DNA from: Microbacterium sp. CFH 31415
Lineage (GTDB): Bacteria; Actinomycetota; Actinomycetes; Actinomycetales; Microbacteriaceae
Length of the DNA stretch: 64,000 nt
Assembly (NCBI RefSeq): GCF_022538185.1
Contig: NZ_JAKYXC010000010.1
Coordinates: forward strand, 203,508-267,507
Reading direction: 5' to 3'
Position numbers and translations under genes: made by a program. The stretch's first letter is position 1; the number at the start of each line of letters is the position of its first letter. Under the pieces are notes generated by a model. That model did no database searches, was not told the origin of the DNA, and saw nothing but the letters and a program-made list of their open reading frames with translations. This document shows, one piece after another, positions 63,641 through 64,000 of this stretch.

Positions 63641-63754
63641 TTGCGCTGCGCGAGCTGCGCGGTCGGTCCCATGGCCGGGGAAGTACGGGCCGCGGGTGCT
63701 GCGGTCCTCCGGGCGCGCGAGCTCCGGGGCGCGTGGGGCCGCAGCATCCCCCAG

Positions 63755-63966
63755 CTCAGGTGATCTGGCGAGAACAGGACGATTCGCGCCGAAACCTCCT
63801 GCCTCGGCCAGATCACCTGATCTCGGCAACACCGGAGGACCCGCAGCGCCATCGTCGCGCACTACCGCGGGGCCGCGGCATCCCCCCAGAACAGGAGATC
63901 TGGCGACGACAGGACGATCCCGTCAAGAACTTCCTGTGCTCGCCAGATCACCTGATCCGAGCAACA
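63755..63966. repeat. Two copies of a dyad repeat (REP-like)
   Basis: Copies at about 63755-63830 and 63887-63966 share GATCTGGCGA, ACAGGACGAT, CCTG and CCAGATCACCTGATC in the same order. Within each copy the AGATCACCTG end is the inverse of the GGTGATCT (or GGAGATCT) start, so each is an imperfect dyad of about 60 bp able to fold as a hairpin. They lie in gene-free sequence after the flotillin operon. Confidence 0.75.
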
Positions 63967-64000
63967 GAACCGAGCGCGGGACGCAAGAAGAGCGGATGCT

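Larger units (their letters stand above)
63597..64000. other. Gene-free region at the right end
   Basis: 404 bp without a credible gene. It contains the flotillin terminator and the two dyad repeats. Short open frames on both strands here are high-GC noise. Confidence 0.7.

Noticed and set aside
1..64000. tRNA, rRNA and insertion-sequence genes
   Set aside because: I read the gaps for tRNA-like arms, rRNA blocks and transposase motifs and saw none; a covariance-model search would settle it.

Overview
The window is about 70% G+C. It shows frequent GTG starts, many stop/start overlaps (ATGA, GTGA), numerous apparently leaderless genes and a complete run of actinobacterial F420, methylcitrate-cycle and DUF222/HNH genes. 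It reads as chromosomal DNA of a high-GC actinobacterium. Microbacteriaceae, close to Microbacterium, is my best guess from gene content and style; no rRNA or other phylogenetic marker is present to prove it.

Layout. (1) 1-9.6 kb: a catabolic island. It holds an SDR fragment, a PadR regulator, an alpha/beta hydrolase, a Baeyer-Villiger-type monooxygenase, an SDR, a hotdog thioesterase, an MBL hydrolase, an MFS exporter, an Old Yellow Enzyme, and SnoaL-like and EthD-like proteins. Three related palindromes sit at its promoters. (2) 9.6-15.7 kb: thiolase, thioesterase and a methylcitrate-cycle operon (prpC, prpB, prpD) headed by a GntR regulator with two GTATACATA sites exactly 52 bp apart. Together (1) and (2) look like peripheral plus lower pathways for a cyclic, probably terpenoid-like, ketone or alcohol that yields propionyl-CoA. 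(3) 15.8-20.9 kb: an ABC exporter, a MarR-type regulator, RNase H, a Nudix hydrolase and an aldo/keto reductase. (4) 21.1-27.8 kb: a single 2240-residue secreted multidomain protein. (5) 27.8-34.6 kb: rlmN, a LysE exporter, a VOC protein, and a beta-oxidation-like operon (two SDRs and an enoyl-CoA hydratase). (6) 34.6-37.6 kb: a YkoE-type thiamine/HMP ECF transporter under a TPP riboswitch. (7) 37.7-46 kb: a D,D-carboxypeptidase, a J-domain/NERD fusion, a LssY_C-HIBCH operon, and an ABC exporter whose ATPase carries a long acidic tail. (8) 46.1-52 kb: a coenzyme F420 operon (fbiC, a monooxygenase, an FGD-like F420 oxidoreductase, cofC). (9) 52-64 kb: RidA, a DUF222-HNH protein, TauE, cofD, hemD, an envelope-stress-like trio, a protoporphyrinogen/coproporphyrinogen oxidase, a HhH-GPD protein, DUF1801, an NfeD-like/flotillin pair, and two copies of a dyad repeat.

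The most notable points are: the CofH half of FbiC has lost all three radical-SAM cysteines; a BVMO has Met in place of the fingerprint His; a giant secreted protein has a gingipain-like domain without an obvious catalytic Cys; an ABC ATPase has an acidic repeat tail of about 280 residues; there is a local operator family in the catabolic island; there is a candidate short transcript at 52.6 kb; and at least thirteen genes have a TANNNT -10 box 6 or 7 nt before the start codon. No tRNA, rRNA, CRISPR array, transposase or prophage was seen.
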